A stretch of DNA of 64,000 nt from Alphaproteobacteria bacterium (GTDB lineage Bacteria; Pseudomonadota; Alphaproteobacteria; Sphingomonadales; Kordiimonadaceae), in the NCBI GenBank assembly GCA_021774735.1, contig JAJFIS010000022.1, positions 1-64,000 of the forward strand, read 5' to 3'. The notes below the pieces were generated by a model that did not search any database, was not told the DNA's origin, and was given only the letters and a program-made list of their open reading frames with translations. Positions 62,480 to 64,000 of this stretch are shown piece after piece (the first letter of the stretch is position 1; every line of letters begins with the position of its first letter). A program made the translations under genes and the position numbers.

Positions 62480-64000
62480 ATGAAAACACCCGCAAATTTC
62501 AGTAAAGGCCCTCCATTGGCACGAAAACGCAAAATTATTCATAAAGCGACCCGGTCGGATAAAAAACGCTTTATCAACAAAGCCGATAAAAAGGCCATGG
62601 ACCCCTTTGCTCCCTCAAGGCCTCTGCTGCGCAAAATAAGCTATTGGAGTGCGGTTTTTGGCATATGGTCGATCATTTTCGGCATTATAGGCTTTTTGTA
62701 TCTTGCCCATGATTTGCCTGATTTAGATGATTTACCCCAACCCGGCGCAGGTGACCAAGCCATTGTAGTTAAAGCGAGCAATGGCACGACGCTGGTGAGA
62801 TATGGCCCTGTTTATGGTTCTTTTTTGCCCTATCAGCAAATTCCAGATAGCATGACCCAAGCCATCATAGCTATTGAGGACAGGCGTTTCCTTAGCCACA
62901 GCGGTTTTGACAGTCGGGGCTTTTTCCGCGCCATGTGGCAAAATATTACATCCGGCAAAATTCGTGCGGGCGGCAGTACGCTAACCCAGCAGCTCGCTAA
63001 AAACATGTTCCTATCTTCTGAGCGCACCATGACCCGCAAAGCGCGGGAGCTGCTGTTAGCCTTTTGGCTAGAAGTGAAATTTTCCAAGCAAGATATATTA
63101 ACGCTGTATTTGAACAGGATTTATTTTGGCGGCGGGGCTTACGGCATTGACGCAGCCTCGCGCAAATTTTTCGGCCATAGCGCCAACCATTTGTCGATAC
63201 CAGAGGCCGCCATGCTCGCGGGGTTGGTCCAAGCCCCATCCCGACTTGCTCCCCATATAAATGCCGATGGCGCTTGGGCGCGAGGGCAAATTGTTCTCGG
63301 CCGCATGGCCCGCGAAAATATGCTAACCGAAAATGCTGCCACCAACTTAAAGCAACGCCCACCAACAATTATAATTCCAGCTGTAGGCCAAGATGTGCGA
63401 TATTTCACAGATTGGATTAGCAGCCGCATTACAAATACTCTCGGTCCAACAGGGCGGTCGGTAATTATTTATACGACCCTAGACCCTGCAGCACAGTCAG
63501 CCGCAGCCTCTGCTCTTGATCGTGGCATTAGCGGAGAAGGTAAAAAACGCAATGCCTCACAGGGGGCCATTATTGCAATAGACCCGGACGGAGCGGTGCG
63601 GGCGATGGTCGGCGGTGTTCACTATGCCAAAAACCAATATAACCGGGCTGCCCATGCCCAAAGACAGCCCGGCTCTGCTTTCAAGCTATTTTCCTATCTC
63701 ACAGCGATTGAAAACGGTTTGGAGCCAGATGACATCTACATCGACGAGCCAATAACGGTAGATAAATGGAGCCCCAAAAACTATAGCGGAAAATATAGCG
63801 GTAAAATGACCGCTGCTGAAGCTTTCGCCCGTTCCATTAATACTATTGCTGTCAAAATATCCGAAGAAACTGGCCGCGATAAAATTGTTACCATGGCGAA
63901 ACGGTTAGGCATTAGCAGCAGTATTAAACCCGTTGCCAGCCTGCCACTTGGTACCGAAGAAGTTTCGGTTTTAGACCTTGCGGGAGCCTATGCAGCCATT
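62480..64000 (+). CDS. Bifunctional penicillin-binding protein 1A-type (partial, cut by window end)
   Basis: An open frame of 507 codons with no stop. Its basic N-terminus (residues 1-50) precedes one membrane helix (about 60-77). The glycosyltransferase-51 domain has AIIAIEDRRFLSHSGFD (catalytic Glu), GGSTLTQQLAKN, RKARELLLAFWLE and LNRIYFGGGAYG. The transpeptidase domain follows with active Ser399 in RQPGSAFKLF (SxxK). It polymerises and cross-links peptidoglycan. The end of the transpeptidase domain and the later SxN and KTG motifs lie outside the window. Confidence 0.95.
   Translation, partial: MKTPANFSKGPPLARKRKIIHKATRSDKKRFINKADKKAMDPFAPSRPLLRKISYWSAVFGIWSIIFGIIGFLYLAHDLPDLDDLPQPGAGDQAIVVKASNGTTLVRYGPVYGSFLPYQQIPDSMTQAIIAIEDRRFLSHSGFDSRGFFRAMWQNITSGKIRAGGSTLTQQLAKNMFLSSERTMTRKARELLLAFWLEVKFSKQDILTLYLNRIYFGGGAYGIDAASRKFFGHSANHLSIPEAAMLAGLVQAPSRLAPHINADGAWARGQIVLGRMARENMLTENAATNLKQRPPTIIIPAVGQDVRYFTDWISSRITNTLGPTGRSVIIYTTLDPAAQSAAASALDRGISGEGKKRNASQGAIIAIDPDGAVRAMVGGVHYAKNQYNRAAHAQRQPGSAFKLFSYLTAIENGLEPDDIYIDEPITVDKWSPKNYSGKYSGKMTAAEAFARSINTIAVKISEETGRDKIVTMAKRLGISSSIKPVASLPLGTEEVSVLDLAGAYAAI

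Noticed and set aside
1-64000. CRISPR arrays, tRNA or rRNA genes, prophage
   Set aside because: No regularly spaced repeats, no cloverleaf-type sequence and no phage structural genes were seen in any gap.

Overview
The window is chromosomal DNA of an alphaproteobacterium of moderate GC. The best evidence is the long conserved chain running right to left (minus strand) from about 62.3 kb to 38.2 kb: tsaB-rimI-mucR-fur-plsC-like-miaB-phoH-ybeY-corC-lnt-XRE regulator-trmB, then rimP-nusA-ylxR-infB-rbfA, then truB-rpsO-pnp. A MucR/Ros-type regulator, a complete ccoNOQPGHIS cluster and a sigma-54-dependent phage-shock (psp) locus fit the same class. I cannot fix the order from sequence alone; Kordiimonadales, Rhodospirillales or Sphingomonadales-like lineages are all possible.

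Layout. 1-270: the edge of an ISNCY-type insertion sequence (transposase start plus terminal repeats), then a compact two-hairpin element ending in a terminator that may be a small RNA. 0.27-1.07 kb: a DUF3800 protein. 1.1-12.8 kb: a membrane-anchored amidohydrolase, an acyl-CoA carboxyltransferase and a GFA-family protein behind the full cbb3 cytochrome oxidase structural and assembly operon. 13.0-17.9 kb: a TorF-like porin, a PLP-dependent decarboxylase, an orphan histidine kinase, and a SufE gene overlapping a peptide-deformylase homologue that has lost its key catalytic residues. 18.0-21.3 kb: the psp locus (pspF divergent from pspABC) with a textbook -24/-12 promoter and an unlisted 52-codon first gene. 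21.3-27.8 kb: an envelope or polysaccharide region with an exosortase-system-type O-antigen ligase, an amidohydrolase, an alkaline-phosphatase-fold protein, an AT-rich acyltransferase and small membrane proteins. 27.8-38.1 kb: an S9 peptidase, a Sel1/prolyl-hydroxylase fusion next to lepA, a hydroxyacid dehydrogenase, an SH3 protein, a MarR-GNAT fusion and a nitronate-monooxygenase-like enzyme with a cysteine cluster. 38.2-62.3 kb: the translation, RNA and envelope housekeeping chain, interrupted between truB and rbfA by a GntR/membrane-protein cassette. 60.7-64.0 kb: a polysaccharide deacetylase, an Nfu-type Fe-S scaffold and a bifunctional penicillin-binding protein cut by the window end.

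How it works together. The cco cluster builds a high-affinity terminal oxidase: subunits NOQP, then copper delivery and assembly by G, H, I and S. PspF with sigma-54 should drive the psp operon in response to membrane stress. The nusA-infB-rimP group, rpsO-pnp, truB and rbfA handle ribosome assembly, transcription elongation and RNA decay. SufE and Nfu serve Fe-S cluster assembly.

No CRISPR array, tRNA, rRNA or intact prophage was recognised. The least explained items are the degenerate deformylase with a His/Cys tail, the small psp gene, the candidate RNA beside the IS end, the Cys-cluster flavoenzyme and the GntR cassette with three operator half-sites.
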